A stretch of 64,000 bases of DNA from Trochalopteron elliotii. Taxonomy: Eukaryota; Chordata; Aves; Passeriformes; Leiothrichidae. The notes beneath the pieces are model-generated. The model saw only the letters and a program-made list of their open reading frames with translations, ran no database searches and was not told where the DNA came from. This document shows positions 25,336-38,734 of this stretch, in pieces; the first letter of the stretch is position 1, and every line of letters begins with the position of its first letter. The DNA is taken from positions 1,194,548 through 1,258,547 of the forward strand of contig JANPWX010000129.1 of NCBI GenBank assembly GCA_024734555.1, written 5' to 3'. Position numbers and translations under genes: made by a program.

Positions 25336-26090
25336 CCCCGAGAACAACATATGATGCTGGAGTGGCCGAAGCCGCTGCCTGCCTGGCACACACCCGCTCC
25401 GCGGCAGCGTCGGAGGACNNNNNNNNNNNNNNNNNNNNNNNNNNNNNNNNNNNNNNNNNNNNNNNNNNNNNNNNNNNNNNNNNNNNNNNNNNNNNNNNNN
25501 NNNNNNNNNNNNNNNNNNNNNNNNNNNNNNNNNNNNNNNNNNNNNNNNNNNNNNNNNNNNNNNNNNNNNNNNNNNNNNNNNNNNNNNNNNNNNNNNNNNN
25601 NNNNNNNNNNNNNNNNNNNNNNNNNNNNNNNNNNNNNNNNNNNNNNNNNNNNNNNNNNNNNNNNNNNNNNNNNNNNNNNNNNNNNNNNNNNNNNNNNNNN
25701 NNNNNNNNNNNNNNNNNNNNNNNNNNNNNNNNNNNNNNNNNNNNNNNNNNNNNNNNNNNNNNNNNNNNNNNNNNNNNNNNNNNNNNNNNNNNNNNNNNNN
25801 NNNNNNNNNNNCGGCCCGCCGCCCCCGGCAGAGCCAGCGCCGCCCGGCTTTGTGCCGCGCTCGGCCGCGCTGCCGGAGCCTGCTCAACATCCATCTTGCA
25901 GGGTTGGACCCTGCCCGAAAGCAAAGCCGGGACGGGGGAATGCGGGGGCCCGGGGGACGCGGCGCTCCCGCTCCTCTCTTTCACGCAGCCGCTGGTTGAA
26001 TCGGTCGGGGCTGCGGGAAAGCTGCGGAACATCCCGACAGCGATGGAGGCGGGAGAGATCGTCAAGGATGCGTGAGAAACGGGATTTATT
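25336..26090 (-). promoter_or_regulatory. NDNF: Probable NDNF promoter CpG island, interrupted by an assembly gap
   Basis: Both flanks of the gap are extremely CpG-rich (for example 25812-25890 and 25920-26060). This is the strongest CpG island in the window and lies upstream of NDNF exon 2 on the minus strand. NDNF has a non-coding first exon in human, so the transcription start and exon 1 probably lie here or inside the gap. No TATA box or certain exon 1 donor could be fixed. The strand is inferred from the gene. Confidence 0.55.
25419..25811. other. Assembly gap (393 N)
   Basis: A run of 393 unknown bases within GC-rich sequence. Reading frames spanning it are artefacts. Confidence 1.
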
Positions 26091-26438
26091 AAACCCTGCT
26101 GCAAGTGAGCAAACGGGTCTCGAAGCTGCGTGTTCAACCTCTCACCTTCTCCCTCGTCGCGTTTTGGTCAGAGGCAGCTTTCAGGTTTGGGGAACGAGGG
26201 ACAATTTTCTTACTATTACCAGAGAGCTGCAACGAAAAGACAAAAACTATCCTTTGCCATTTAAAAAACAAACCCATCTCTTTTTGTTTCCTTTCTGGCA
26301 CATCAGTCGTAAAAACATCAAGTGCTACATAAGCATTAAACAAGTTATTACTGATAACAGCTGATGGATAATTCCCAGAAGTTAATCATTCCTGTCCTAT
26401 TATTTCAACAGACTTGGGGAGCAAAAATTAAATAAACC

Positions 26439-26463
26439 TTTTTTTTTTTTTTTTTTTTTTTTT
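26439..26463. repeat. Poly-T tract (25 bp)
   Basis: An uninterrupted T run on the plus strand. Confidence 0.95.
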
Positions 26464-29400
26464 CCTTCTTGCACGACAGCTGAGCGAATCTGACAGCGAA
26501 GCCTCAGCGGAGGGATGCAAATTGTCATGTTCTGTAGGGTGATGTGTAGGGTGACAAACAGCTCCACTCTGAAGACACAACCCCCAGAAGAGCTCATGCC
26601 TTCAGGGACACGTAGCTGTCCAGACCTCTGCTAATTGCCATTAGTTAATGCCACTTACCTCCCACTCTGTCAACTCACAGAGCAGCAGGGTCCAGCCAGC
26701 CAGCATTCTGCCCAAGGGTCTGCTCAGAAATAAAAGCTGACCAAAAGAAACCCAGGATTAAGAAAAAGAGCCCCGTGGGAGCCCCTATCCAGTTATCCTT
26801 CTGTTTTCATATCCCTATTTTTACATATTTAACAACTCTATTAATTGTTTTCAAATAGGTTTTAAGGGTAGGAGCTTAGGGAAGGGAGAAAGACACAAGT
26901 TTAGGATTAATTTATGCATGTTCAAGCAGAACCAAAAAATACCTGGTATTTGCACACAGCATCCTGATTTCTCTCTTCCTAGAGGATCGTTTGCTTCCAA
27001 CTGCAACACCTCAGTAAAAAAATCTCAGCAAACTACATGTGCTCCTCTTCTGATGCAGAAGACACAGAGATACAATCATCCAAAAAATGGGAGCAGCTGA
27101 CTAAATGAGAAAGCCAAAATTAGTGCAGAAAACCTGGTACATTCTGACGAGCTTCCCCCAAGCCTTCGGAGCGTGCAGGAGCCAGCAGGGAGGGATGTGT
27201 TCAGGTGAAGGCAGCAGCTACCTCCGGGTGCAATTCATGGCACAACAGGGTTTTGTACAGCCTGTAAAAATGGCTGGCTCAGGTTTGAGGTCATTAGAGG
27301 TAAAATATTGCTACCCAGCCAAAGAGCTCTGGAGACCGTGCGCCTCACACACAGGCAAACCGATTATTTTGAAGGCAAGGACAGTTTTAGTGCTATTGTT
27401 CTTAGGAGGTATCACTGTCTGTGATTCCAGGGGAAGCAATGTGACATCCCTGGGATATTATTTGCAGGGGTGTGTGCACACCAGCTCCTCTGCACAGGTA
27501 ACTCTCATTTTGGATGCCTGCAGTTCCACCTCTATTGCCACTGTAAATCTCTGTTGTGACTTAAAGCCCAGCACAGAGTGGGCCCTCCCAGCCAGAGGCA
27601 CAGTTAAAACACTTGCACAACAAGATCCCCCTTTCCCAAAATTTGTAAGGTACAAAAACATTCAACACAGATACAGGAAGCAGATTTGGGATTTAGATGC
27701 TGGAAACTACAAGAAAGTCTGGAAGGTACTGGGGCAGCCTCCTAAAGGGAAACCAAGCAATGAAAGACAAACACAGAAAATTCTCCCGTGTAGGTGATTC
27801 CTTCGAAATCCATTAAATAGTGGCTGGGATAGTCCCAGCTTGTATCCAAACTCCCAGTAAATTGGCATTGAAATACACCCCCCTGGGACCAGAGATGATT
27901 TTCAATCATTTACAGGAACAGGTCCCAGGCATGGTCACACACAACCCCCAAGGCAAGAAGTCTTCAAGTATAAAATGCTGTTCCTTATGTCTTTGGGGCA
28001 AAACTGAGAAACCAGAGGAGCAGAAGAGAAGCAAACCTTTAAATGATTTCTCTCTGAGCACTCACCTTCTCCTGCCACCCTCTCAGAGGCTTTCATGGAA
28101 CTGAGCAACCAAATTATTTGTCCACAGCCAGTCCCAACCTCTGTCTGTAGCCGTGGATCACTTCCTTGGGGGCTGAAACAGCTTTGAGTCCAGTGAGCAA
28201 ATAAATATCCCAAATTTTGAACATCTCTAATTGGATCCCAAGGAGGACTGTAAACTGTCTGGGTAAAAACTGCACTCCTCACAGTTTCCCCACACTGGGA
28301 GGCCCTGTTAGAGGGGATAGATAGGTGCTACCAAGAAACAAGATGCGTGTTTATGTACAATGGAGAAAAAGAGCAGGAAATGTTTAATAAGATATCCAGT
28401 GAAAAAATCCTGAATAATAAATCTTTCCAAAACAAAAATGGAAACGGGCAATTGGATATTCTAGGAGGGGAGAAAGAAGGATAATTCATTGCAAGTTTTA
28501 GCAGCCGGAGCTGCCGTGCATTTGGTATGGAAGACAGATGACACTGGGAGTGCTTGTGTGTGTGTTTAATTTTGTGTATACACAATTTTTTTTCCCCACT
28601 TATATGGTTCTCATTGTGGTGCAGGTCTAAAGACCCATTATCAGTAGCCCGTTGATTAGCATTTGTTATTAGGGAGAGGGCATTGCTATTTTTTAACATC
28701 ATAAACTGAGGTTTTAAACCTGCCTTACCAATCGATGCTGCCTTATAAGCCAGGCTGTGATGGGTTTTAGTTATGCAGCATCACACAGAGCTCAGTCTCC
28801 CTGAAGAGGGATGGGTGGGACAGCTGGGGCCTCCAGAGGCATCTTGGCAGCCTCTGGCTTGGGAGCTGCCACTGCCTTCCCCAGAGGAGCCACACATGAG
28901 TGCCCAGGTGGAACCTGAGCAGCGACAGCACCCAGGAACGGCGACAACCCAATGCTGCGAGCATGGGGATCATGCTCCTACTTCCAGTAGGAATAGTGAG
29001 GTTGCCTACAGGTTTCATCTGAGGAAGAGGGGTTTCTTTCTGCCCTTCAGGGAGCAGGTGGGTGCTGCTTGAAGCAGGGACCTGTGACAGAGGTGACAGC
29101 CTTGTGGGGCCTGGCAGAACACGTGCCTGAGCCAACACCTTCCCCACTGTGCCTCTGCTCCGTGAGCACAGCCAGGCAGGAAGCACCGTGCCCAGCACTC
29201 ATGGCTGGCTCCCTGCTAGCCGCAGCCCCGGTCTCTTTTCCTAACAAGAGGCATTTTCCTTCCCCTCTCCTGGGGGAAATCAAAAGCCCGTGCAGTGGCT
29301 GGCACACTGCTCGTGCCTGAGCCCAGCTCAGTCCCCTGGAAGCGCTGGCGGGAGCAGGATAAAAACGGGGCACCCAACGGCACAGCCCTGCTCATACAAC

Positions 29401-31416
29401 ACCACAACACCTCCAGGCTTCAGCCAGGGGCACTGCAAGCTGATGCATTGCCACTGACCCCAAGAAATTACACATTCGGGCTGCCCTCAACTCATTACTT
29501 GCCCATTTTATCCAATTAAGTATTATTTATTAAACTACTCTTGAAACTCTCCCAGCGTTGACTGTTTTACACCTTCAATGCATTTTTTTTAATCCTACTG
29601 TTTTATGAACAGATTAACAAGACTTACTGCTCCAGCAGTGCAAAAATGCAATACAAATCTAAAATCTAGTGCAATTGAATAAAGAATCCAGCATTGGCTT
29701 TTCCACATCACCATGGGAAAGCAACTGCTGTTAGACACTATTGCAGCACTTGTTTTATTTTGCCAAATCCGATATAATGTTATAAAACCAGTTTGAAAAT
29801 GAACAACTTCACTCTAAAATCCCAAATATGAATGTGGAAAATAACGACAAGCAGAGCTTTCATGCTCCAAGCATTATTTCTTAATCATAACTTCATTCTA
29901 CTGAGAAAGAAAAACAAAGCTACTTTGCATAATTTAAATAATCTAATCTACTTTCCAGATAAAATTGTTAACAAACCATTGATTTAATCTCAAGTGCCCA
30001 ATAGACCCCATAAACTCTGATGCCAAATATCTGTTCTTTTAGTTAAAACAAATTAATTCAATAAAGATGACTGGTATGGTAATTAGACATATTATGTAGT
30101 ATAGGCTACTTTGATCTGGAACACACACCCTTTAATTCTTGTGTGAAGGTGTTCACACAGACACAGCCCAGACCCGAGTTCTTGTTATATCCCTGTCTTC
30201 AAAGAATAATTATTTCAGACGTGTCACCACAAAGTGCTGATTTAAATCACTGTTTTCCCACCATAATTTACACACTCACACAAAGGAGCACCAAGATCAG
30301 CTGTTCAAATACAGCACTTGAAACTAAATGCTAAATTTTTAATTTTTTTTTTTTCATTTTTTGCTTCACGTGCCCTTACCTTCAGCTCTGCACACATGTT
30401 GGCAAATAGAACATTCTGCTGTCCATAAGTCCTCAGTGCAGGAGCAGTAATTGCAATTTTTAGAGCCAACTTGAGGAGTCCATAAGTGGTTGCCTGTGAA
30501 ATGCAAAAGGCTGCAAAACCTAGAAGACTGGACTGGGTTTGAAGAACTGATTTTAGGTTTATGTGATGGCAGCTGATCAAGAAGGATTTACCTTTACACA
30601 CGACAGACAAGGGAAGTCTGCAATGTCCTAATTCCTTCCACTGAGAAATACACAGCATCAACCTCTACTTCTCTTTCCTCCCTCAAAGTGAGGAGCAGCC
30701 TTTGATATCCTCAGCTCCCATTTCAAGTCCAAGACTTCTTCCCACCTGATTAACCAGTGGCACACAGGATTCCCAGGAAATCGGAATATGCAATTTACTG
30801 AAGAGACAGAAAACACTGAGAAAGAAAGAGAAAAGGGAAATTATCACTCATTGACCAGTGATGCCTTAACTGGGAGAACCTGAAAAGACAGCAGAGCTAA
30901 GATTTGATTCTCTGCTGTTACTGACAAGGAGCAATGAGAGAACAAACCTTTCTCCTCTGGGGAGCCCCAGGTTCCAACTTTGTCCATTTTCAAGGTCTGC
31001 ACTACAGGCTGTAACAACACAAAGAGAGGTTAAATTAAGCATGGTGCCACATCTGGCTACTGCAGAACTACAGCCAGCACTCAAAGCACACATCCAGCTC
31101 TCTTAAAGGACATATGCTCCTTTTTTCCTACCCAAGTGCGTCCAGCAGCACTCAGCAATTAGCAGGGATGTTTTGTGTGCTGGCATTCACATGCACACAG
31201 CGAAGGAGAGCTCCAGGCAATGACAGAACGGGATGGCCAGCTACAGAATGGTTCTTCTGAAGGCATTACTGAAGGCAAGCTCATCCTATATGATTTAGAA
31301 TAAAAGCTCATCTGACTGTTTTTTGTCTTACAAAGCGAGAAATCCCATAGCATGAGGCAGGAGGCTGTGCTCCATGCTGGCTGAAATTAAAGGCTGTTCA
31401 GCATGAACATATTTTT

Positions 31417-31456
31417 TTGGTTGGTTGGTTGGTTGGTTGGTTGGTTGGTTGGTTGG
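31417..31456. repeat. (TTGG)10 microsatellite
   Basis: Ten perfect TTGG units follow a short T run. A repeat of this purity is likely to be length-polymorphic. Confidence 0.95.
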
Positions 31457-32736
31457 TAGAGCTCAAAATAAATTTGATGGCAAGCAAGTCTAACTCAGCT
31501 AAAACCTTACCCCCAGGATGTCCCCAAGTGCCACCAGGATGGGTGGCAGGGAGCAGAGGTGTGCTGCAAAGGCCTGTCTGTCTCATCAGGAGGTGAAATC
31601 AGTAGCATCCATTTGCTGTGTTTTCCATGCAGAACGTGACTCGTGGCCGCCTCGGGCAGTGGCGGTGCAGGGGCCGAGCCCCGCCCGTGTTGAAGATAAG
31701 CACCAAGTCCCAGCCAGAGTGTTTACACTGCTCCCTGATGTATTGCTGGAGCAGTTTGACTGCACGAATAACAAACGGGCTTCTAAAAATGTGGTTTTAA
31801 AAGCCTTTGAACCACAAGGCTGAGAGGTGACGTGCACAACAAAATTAGCACGGCAATGATGGACCTCTGAATTCATGGGTTACACCTCTGCAGACTAAGA
31901 CACGCTTAATGGTGCTTTCTTTGCCACACTCCAAAGTTTTATTAGCTGTCTTTTTAGGTAACTAAGTTTAAGGCTGAATACTTTTCCTTTCCACCCCCCA
32001 AATGTTTTCTCCTTTTAAACCACTAAGGAAGATTTCTGCTGCTTTGATTTTCCATGGATTTAGTAACTAAGGGGTGAAGTTATTACAATTAAATATAAGA
32101 AGCACACTAAGGGACAGATATGAGGGAATGAGTGCTAAAACAGTTCTGCAAAATACGATAGCGACAAGAAAATTAAAACACGAGTGAAAGCTCCAAGCAC
32201 TTCTAGCTGCAAAAACATTTCCTTTTTCCGCATTTTTAGCATTGAACGTTTCCTGTTACAAGCAAAAGCTTGGGAAGCCAGGCTTCAACTCACCCCTGTT
32301 ACTGAAACAATCCAATAAAAAACAGGTCTATGTCCTATTTTCCCAGCTCTTTGCTGGAGCTTGATTCCCTCGAGCACGAGCTCCATCTGGTGGGCTTTCC
32401 CAAAAAGTCGGAGCATCCCTCCCCCTCTCCCCGGGGCCAAATACACGTGCCCCAGGCACGGGAATTCCAGCCATAGCTTGCTTCAGGGGATTGATTTTGG
32501 TCCTCGGGGTCAAACCCAGAGGTACAAACAGTGCCAAGGAGAACTCAGAGGACCGACCATCCAGCATCGGCCCTTTGCCACAGAGCTGGTCTTGCTTTGG
32601 AAATTCAAGCTGCTTCAGTCTTGTGAAGAAAGGACCCAACACTCCCTGAGACATCTCTGGGGGTCCTGTCTTGCCACAGCTCCCTGTACTGAAGGGCAAA
32701 TCCTCCCATTGCCAAAAACATGTCTGCAGATGTTTT

Positions 32737-32773
32737 GGTTACCCAGTGGCATCTCAGATGGCACTGGGTGACT
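32737..32773. repeat. Imperfect hairpin-forming inverted repeat
   Basis: ACCCAGTGGCAT (32741-32752) pairs with ATGGCACTGGGT (32758-32769) except for one position, leaving a 5-nt loop (CTCAG). A few outer bases can extend the stem. Confidence 0.7.
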
Positions 32774-35700
32774 GTTTCTAGGTGGCAAAGTGAGCCAGGT
32801 GTGACACATGGCAAGCAGGGACAGCAGCCCAAATCCCTCAGCACCCGCTCCGGCCTGCTGCGCAGAGCTTCATCGATGGGAGACAGCACAGCTCAGGAAG
32901 GACAAAGCTCCCGAGTTTGCAGTCCAGGATGTTATCACAGCTTTAAATCCTCTCTCCTATTATAAAACACGGTGTCCTGTGAAAGACATTTTGCTGTGTC
33001 GAAGTAGGACATCTCTTTCAAAGATCTGTAATTGCTTCCTGTCTCAAGTGAAGAGATGATAAAGCCAAATGCAGCAGATTACAAGTTAATTGTAATAAAT
33101 TGCATTGGCCAGGAAAGCAAAATTTAAAAACACACAAGATTGAAATGATAGTAAGCACAATTATGCAAAGCTTCAGGCCCAACATCTTATGTAACTGCAG
33201 GAATTCGTCTCTGCCTCAAGAACACAGTGTGTGGGAACGCACGTAACCGGTTTGCGTTGGGAAGCTCTCACTCCTGCCCAGACTGGGCAGGGGAGCAGGA
33301 TTCATGTGGATACAACCTCAGACGTGTGTGTGGAGGCAACAAGCCCCACTGGAGAGTCTGTTTTTTCATAGCATTCATATGTTGTGAGGAGCAAAAGGCA
33401 CCACAGAGATGCCTCTATTGATTCGCCATTCCCCGGGAGCCGAGCACATCCGAGCTATTCAGAGGAAGTTGTTTGCCACTCTGGAGAAGCTGCTTGTTAG
33501 AAGGTGGGTAATTAGCAGAAAAAAATGCCAGAAGAAGCTGAGTGTGTGGTCTCCAGCAAAGCCCATGGGACAGCTTGCCTCGAGACATCAAGAAATCTGT
33601 ACAGAAGAGCTGACTACCAAAGGGCCAAGGAGGAATTGATGGGATACATTTAATTAATCTTTCCTGTCGTTTTTACAACTCCAGCTGGAGGAACACAGGG
33701 AATCAACTGAATCAGAGAACGTGGAAAGAGCACCCCTGAATTGGAAATGGCTGGAAATGCTTTTGGGGTGTGTTACTATTCCAAGTAGAATTGTTTGCTT
33801 AAAGATAATTATTTTTCTCAGCACCAGCTTTAAGGTTTTTTTGTATAAGCCAATGAAATATTTCCCAGCCCCAGTTTCTTTGCATACTTCTCCACACAGA
33901 ACTGGCATTTATTGTCTGTAAACATCCCAACAACCTGTGTACACCTACCCCAAGGACAAGTCCCAGAAAATAAGGCCATCCCCTACCTGGTGATATCTCT
34001 AGTGTTGCTGAGAAAATGGGTTTTCCAGGGTTCCTTTCTAAGATTTGCCAGGGTTGGCTCAGGAAGGAGAAAAGGAAAGGAAATAGCATTTAAAACCAGG
34101 CAAAAGCCAAACAGGAAACACACAGCAGCCACTAATTTCCCCCATCACCATCACAGTCTTTGAAAGCAGGGGAAGATGCAGTACATTTGTTTTCAAATGG
34201 CATTTTACTCCTGTTAAAGAAGAAAGATGAAGCACTAAAGAGAGAGATGGCTCTAGCACTAGGTGCTTCCTTAATAGTTCCACTTTTCCAGAAAAGGTAG
34301 AGTGGTTCCTCTGCTTAGCCATCAGAATGATGATGATGACCATGTCCACAAAAATCCCATTGCCAAATCAAGGGAAGACCAGCATCAAAGCACTTCAGCC
34401 TGGCATCAGCAATGACACTTCAGTGTATTGATGGGATCAGCTGCCAGCCCATCAGCTCATTTATCATGCACTAATTCGTCATGTTCTCCTGCTTTATTGA
34501 CAGCTTTGCAGATTGCCTCTGCATTGGCCTGGATCTGGATCACAAATGTCCCACAATTTATGTGCTCCTTCCCTCTGGAGCCAATGAAGATCCTTCCCAG
34601 TGCAAAGTCAAACAGGCAGTTGTTTGAAGAACTTTAAGATCTCCAAGGCAGAGATGAGCCTGTACAGCAGTGACTATATTTTGACACCCTTATTCAAAGT
34701 CCCCACTGATGAAAATGGCCAGGTTGGATCCCATCTTCTGAACACGCCCTGATTTTCACTTACACACACACCAACGTGCATATGGTGTCACTGACACTTT
34801 GCCAGTGTATAACACACATCCCACATTTTTTGTGTTGTGGCCTGCCTCTCCCCCTCAGAAAAACCTCAGCAGCCTGCACCCTGCAGAGGCAGGGATGGAG
34901 ATCAAACAGGCAGTGTGGCTCTGGCTCACTGGAGCTGGGTCTCCTGGGGACAGGTCCTGTTTGCATTCTCTGATGTCCACCAAGCCCAGACAACTTGCTG
35001 AGATTACCTTGTGCTGAAAGGTTCCCCCATCTTCCACCTGCCCACCTCTAGGAAGCCAACACCCTTGGAACTGCTGGCTTTGTATCACATCTGCCATTTC
35101 ATAGAGGATGCAAAGACACTGGGAAGGCCTGGCAGACACGTGGCCTGCACAGAGCCAGCACAGCTCCATCAACACTGCTCCAGAGAAAACCAGGCAAAGA
35201 GCAGGGACCTACTCTGCCTGGGTGCCTTCCCCAGAGCTCCTAAAAATACTCTGTTCCCTGTAATGAAGGGTTTGTGCCTTGCAGAAGGAAACTAGCTCTG
35301 TGAGGTGAGGAAATGGCCTGAGGAGCCTTTGGGGAAGCCAGTTTTTGTACTGTATTTTCTCTCTACAAAAGAGAAGCATTGAAACGGCCAGGAATGCTTT
35401 TTCAGGCTGGTCTAAAATCATGTCATTTTGGACAAATCCTTATTCTCAGCTGTGAGCACAGCTCTGCTGAGGAGGCACTGACCTTCTCCATCCTGGTGAA
35501 ACCCCACACGATACTGGGTGGAGGAGGCTGAGGAGAGGAAAGGTGTCCATGCCCATTCCCATTCCAGAGATGCACCACCAGCCTTTCCACAGCCTGCATG
35601 CAGGGAGGAGATGGTGGTTTATCTCCAGAGGCCCCTCATCACCAAAGGGAAAACAGAAGCAGAGCAACAGCACAGTTTTGTGAGCAGGAGAGACTGCTTT

Positions 35701-36970
35701 GGAGCCCAGTTAAACGCTTCCAGTAAACTGGGAGCAGTCTTATAAAAGAGTAAATAAAACCCAGTGGAAACACAGCTTCTCCCTCAGCAGAGGATAAACA
35801 TAAAGCCCTCACTGAGAAAGCAAGCAGGGTGGCAGTGGGCTTTGCCAGCCCTGAGTGCAACACAACCAACAACTACCACAGGCAAAGCTGCTCTGCCTGG
35901 GAAGATTTTAAAAATCAGACCCTGGTGAAGTTTGAACTCCAGGCTGAAGAGAAACCTTCATTTTCTCTCACTACACCACTCTCCCCTGGGGACACTGACT
36001 CTTGTTGTGTGGCCAGGGTAAAAGTTTTAGCAACCTTGCTAAACCTCCAGATTTCTCTCCTAGAGGGAAGAGCATGGGTAGGGATATATTTAGCCCCTAC
36101 ACTCAAACCTTCATAAGTGAACACTTGTTTTCTATGTGTATAACAGAAATAGGAATGTGCAAGTACGCACAGGAGCAGTCTGTGCACAAACATCATCACC
36201 TGCACATTCAGGCCCTAGACCACCTGGAAGAGCCTGAGATTTCCACACACGTTTTTCCTACAGAGCAAGGAAAATCCATGCAGTTCAGCAAAGCCAGACT
36301 CTGTCTGGGCTCTGCAGAGCCCTCCCTCTGGGGACTTCAGAGGCAGAATGTCTGCACAATTTCAGGGGCTAATATGTCAAAGCTTAAAGTAGCCTGAAGA
36401 ATTTAATGGGGATTTAGATGCCTGCAACTGAAATGCAGTATTTTTGAGAGCAGTCGACTGAGATGAATGGCATCTGCTCAGGAGTTCAGAAACATCCTGC
36501 CAGTGTCACAGCCTGCCAGCACACACAAATCAAGGTGCAATGCCTGCATCATTTTCTCCTCAGAAGAAGAAAGGTTGACAGTTGTCATAAGCTGAAGTTG
36601 TTCCAAGCCAAAATGAAATACTGCTCAGAAACAGTAGTGGTGTTTACATACAGAAACTAAACAAATTTGTGCAGAATAGGCTGAATGAATATGAACAAAC
36701 AAGGAACTCATAAGGGATATTCCTTCCTTATTAATATCCTCCCCCTCCCTGGTACTGCTCAGGGTTTTGTTTGCATTTCCCACATCTCTTATCTGTGCTT
36801 TCAGATACAGAAAGCCACACAGCATGCCATAGCTTGAATGTTTGCATTTATCAAAGTAAAAATGCCTATTAATAAGAATTCAATTATTTGGAAAAAAGTT
36901 CCTGGCAGTACAGTACCACCTAAGTTCTTTTCCACTGGGAATTTTACTTTCTGCAAATCTTGTTTGATTC

Positions 36971-36988
36971 AAAAAAAAAAAAAAAAAA
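36971..36988. repeat. Poly-A tract
   Basis: An uninterrupted run of 18 A. Confidence 0.95.
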
Positions 36989-38544
36989 CCAAACAAATTA
37001 TGAATAGATGGTCTGCTGTGACTCCAGAGTGAAGGGCTGCAAAGAAATGAGCATGAAAAGCAGAACTTGTCACAAGCATCTGTGGAACAGCAGGAAGTTA
37101 TGGCCAGCTTGTGACAGTAGCACTAAGACTCCACATGGGAATACTATTAAATTAACAGCACATTGAGATTAATTGCCTTTTTTGTTTCTGGGGATTTTAA
37201 TATTTTTTTTCAGTTGCCCAACAGGTATCTTGTAATGCAACGGGTTTGATTTGGTGGGGAGGTTTTCTGGTTTTGCAGCTCTTTCTGAGTTTCTGTGTTT
37301 CCAAGTCCTGTGTTATTAATTTATCACCTAGGAATAGAAAAGCAGCTCCAGTGCTCTGACCCAACTACACCCAAATCCTCAGGGAAGTCAGATGTCTCTT
37401 CAGAAGTCATGGGCAGTGAGATAACAACATCACACACATGCTTTGAATTTTAATTATCACTATTAAGGATTAGGAACAATCCCTGTGAGCAACCAATTTT
37501 GCGGGCATTACTAAGCCAGACTCAAGCCTGCTTTTAGTTAACTCTAATGCAATATTCATGCCTCAAACCTGATTTTAGTGAGTTCCCTTCCCTTCTGGAG
37601 CAAGTACACCACTGGAGGCTCCAAGACCCCTCTTTGGCATCCCCATCCTCATTTAATTCTTGACCACAGGGGAATTTTAACAGGGAATAAACTAATCCCT
37701 GTCTTGCTACTGCCAACGTAAGAGAGTACTGTTATTCCAGTTCAGAAGAGATCAGCTTTTTCCCTCTTAAGCTTTTCTTTCCTAGAAGAAAGCTGGAAAT
37801 ATGGGGAGACTGACTGCCCCTCCAAAGCTGCTTTAGTGTCTGAACAGGTCACTTACACAGAAAGAATTTTCTTTGAAATATCCTGGTGTTGATGACCGTG
37901 TTTTTCTGGTATCATTGCTAATCCCCTCCATTCCATAACTAGGATTGTTTCTCCTGACATTATTTCTATTATTTCTACAGATTCCATGCTGAGGCATGAC
38001 TATAAAGGATAGGCTGCAAATCTGGCACTGAGGAGAAAGAGGGAACAAGAATAGGAATTGCAAAAAGACCAGCTCTCATTTTAACCTTCAAAAAAGTGCA
38101 ATTTTTCCTAACTTTTGGCACAGGGAAATAATCTGGCTGGTGCTTTGTGCCTAACCTTAAGTGAGAGTTTTAAGTGACTGCTATATCAAAGAGAGAGCTG
38201 GTTTGGTGAATAACTAGCAAGGAATCTCTGCATGTGCCAGCCCTGCAGGGTAATGCCCTTGTCTTAAATGGATTAATGTGGGATTAACATGACCAACAGT
38301 TGACACATGGGATGCCTGAACACAGGAAGGCACAACATGAAAACTTCCTCCAGGAAAATTAAAACATCTCCCTCTCTTCTCCCAGCTAAACCAAGCGACT
38401 AAATGAAAGGAACCACCCAGATGACAAAAAGGCCAACAAAGGAGCTTTACCATTTGCCAGAGCTGTCACTTCTCTCTCCATCAGGTCACGTGCTACAAAC
38501 ATTAGCAGCTCACATCCTTCTTTCCTTCCAGGAGACTTCCCTTC

Positions 38545-38592
38545 TCCAAATCCTTGCCCTCAGCCTGGTCCAAATCCTTGCCCTCAGCCTGG
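38545..38592. repeat. Exact 24-bp tandem duplication
   Basis: Two identical copies of a 24-mer (TCCAAATCCTTGCCCTCAGC followed by CTGG) lie head to tail. They are followed by related pyrimidine-rich, partly repeated sequence to about 38650. Confidence 0.9.
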
Positions 38593-38734
38593 AAGAGCCT
38601 CAGCTTCCCCCTTGGGCCTTCCCCCTTGGAAGAGACACAGCTTCCCCCCTATATCTCCCATTAGACCAAAGTTGAAACCTACAGTCTCACTGTTGTGAGG
38701 TCTTAACTCCTGCCCTGATCAAGAGATGATGAGG

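Larger units (their letters stand above)
8613..25811 (-). other. NDNF: NDNF intron 1 (inferred, about 17 kb)
   Basis: Exon 2 begins with a splice acceptor, so an untranslated exon 1 must lie upstream on the minus strand. The nearest promoter-like sequence is the CpG-rich block around the assembly gap at 25.4-26.1 kb. The interval contains a CR1 fragment, a probable solo LTR, CpG-rich blocks near 22.2-22.4 and 23.0-23.3 kb, and simple repeats. No other exon was recognised. The upstream boundary is inferred from base composition only. Confidence 0.6.

Noticed and set aside
25138..26364. Several 250-337-codon frames crossing 25419-25811
   Set aside because: They exist only because the run of N contains no stop codons.
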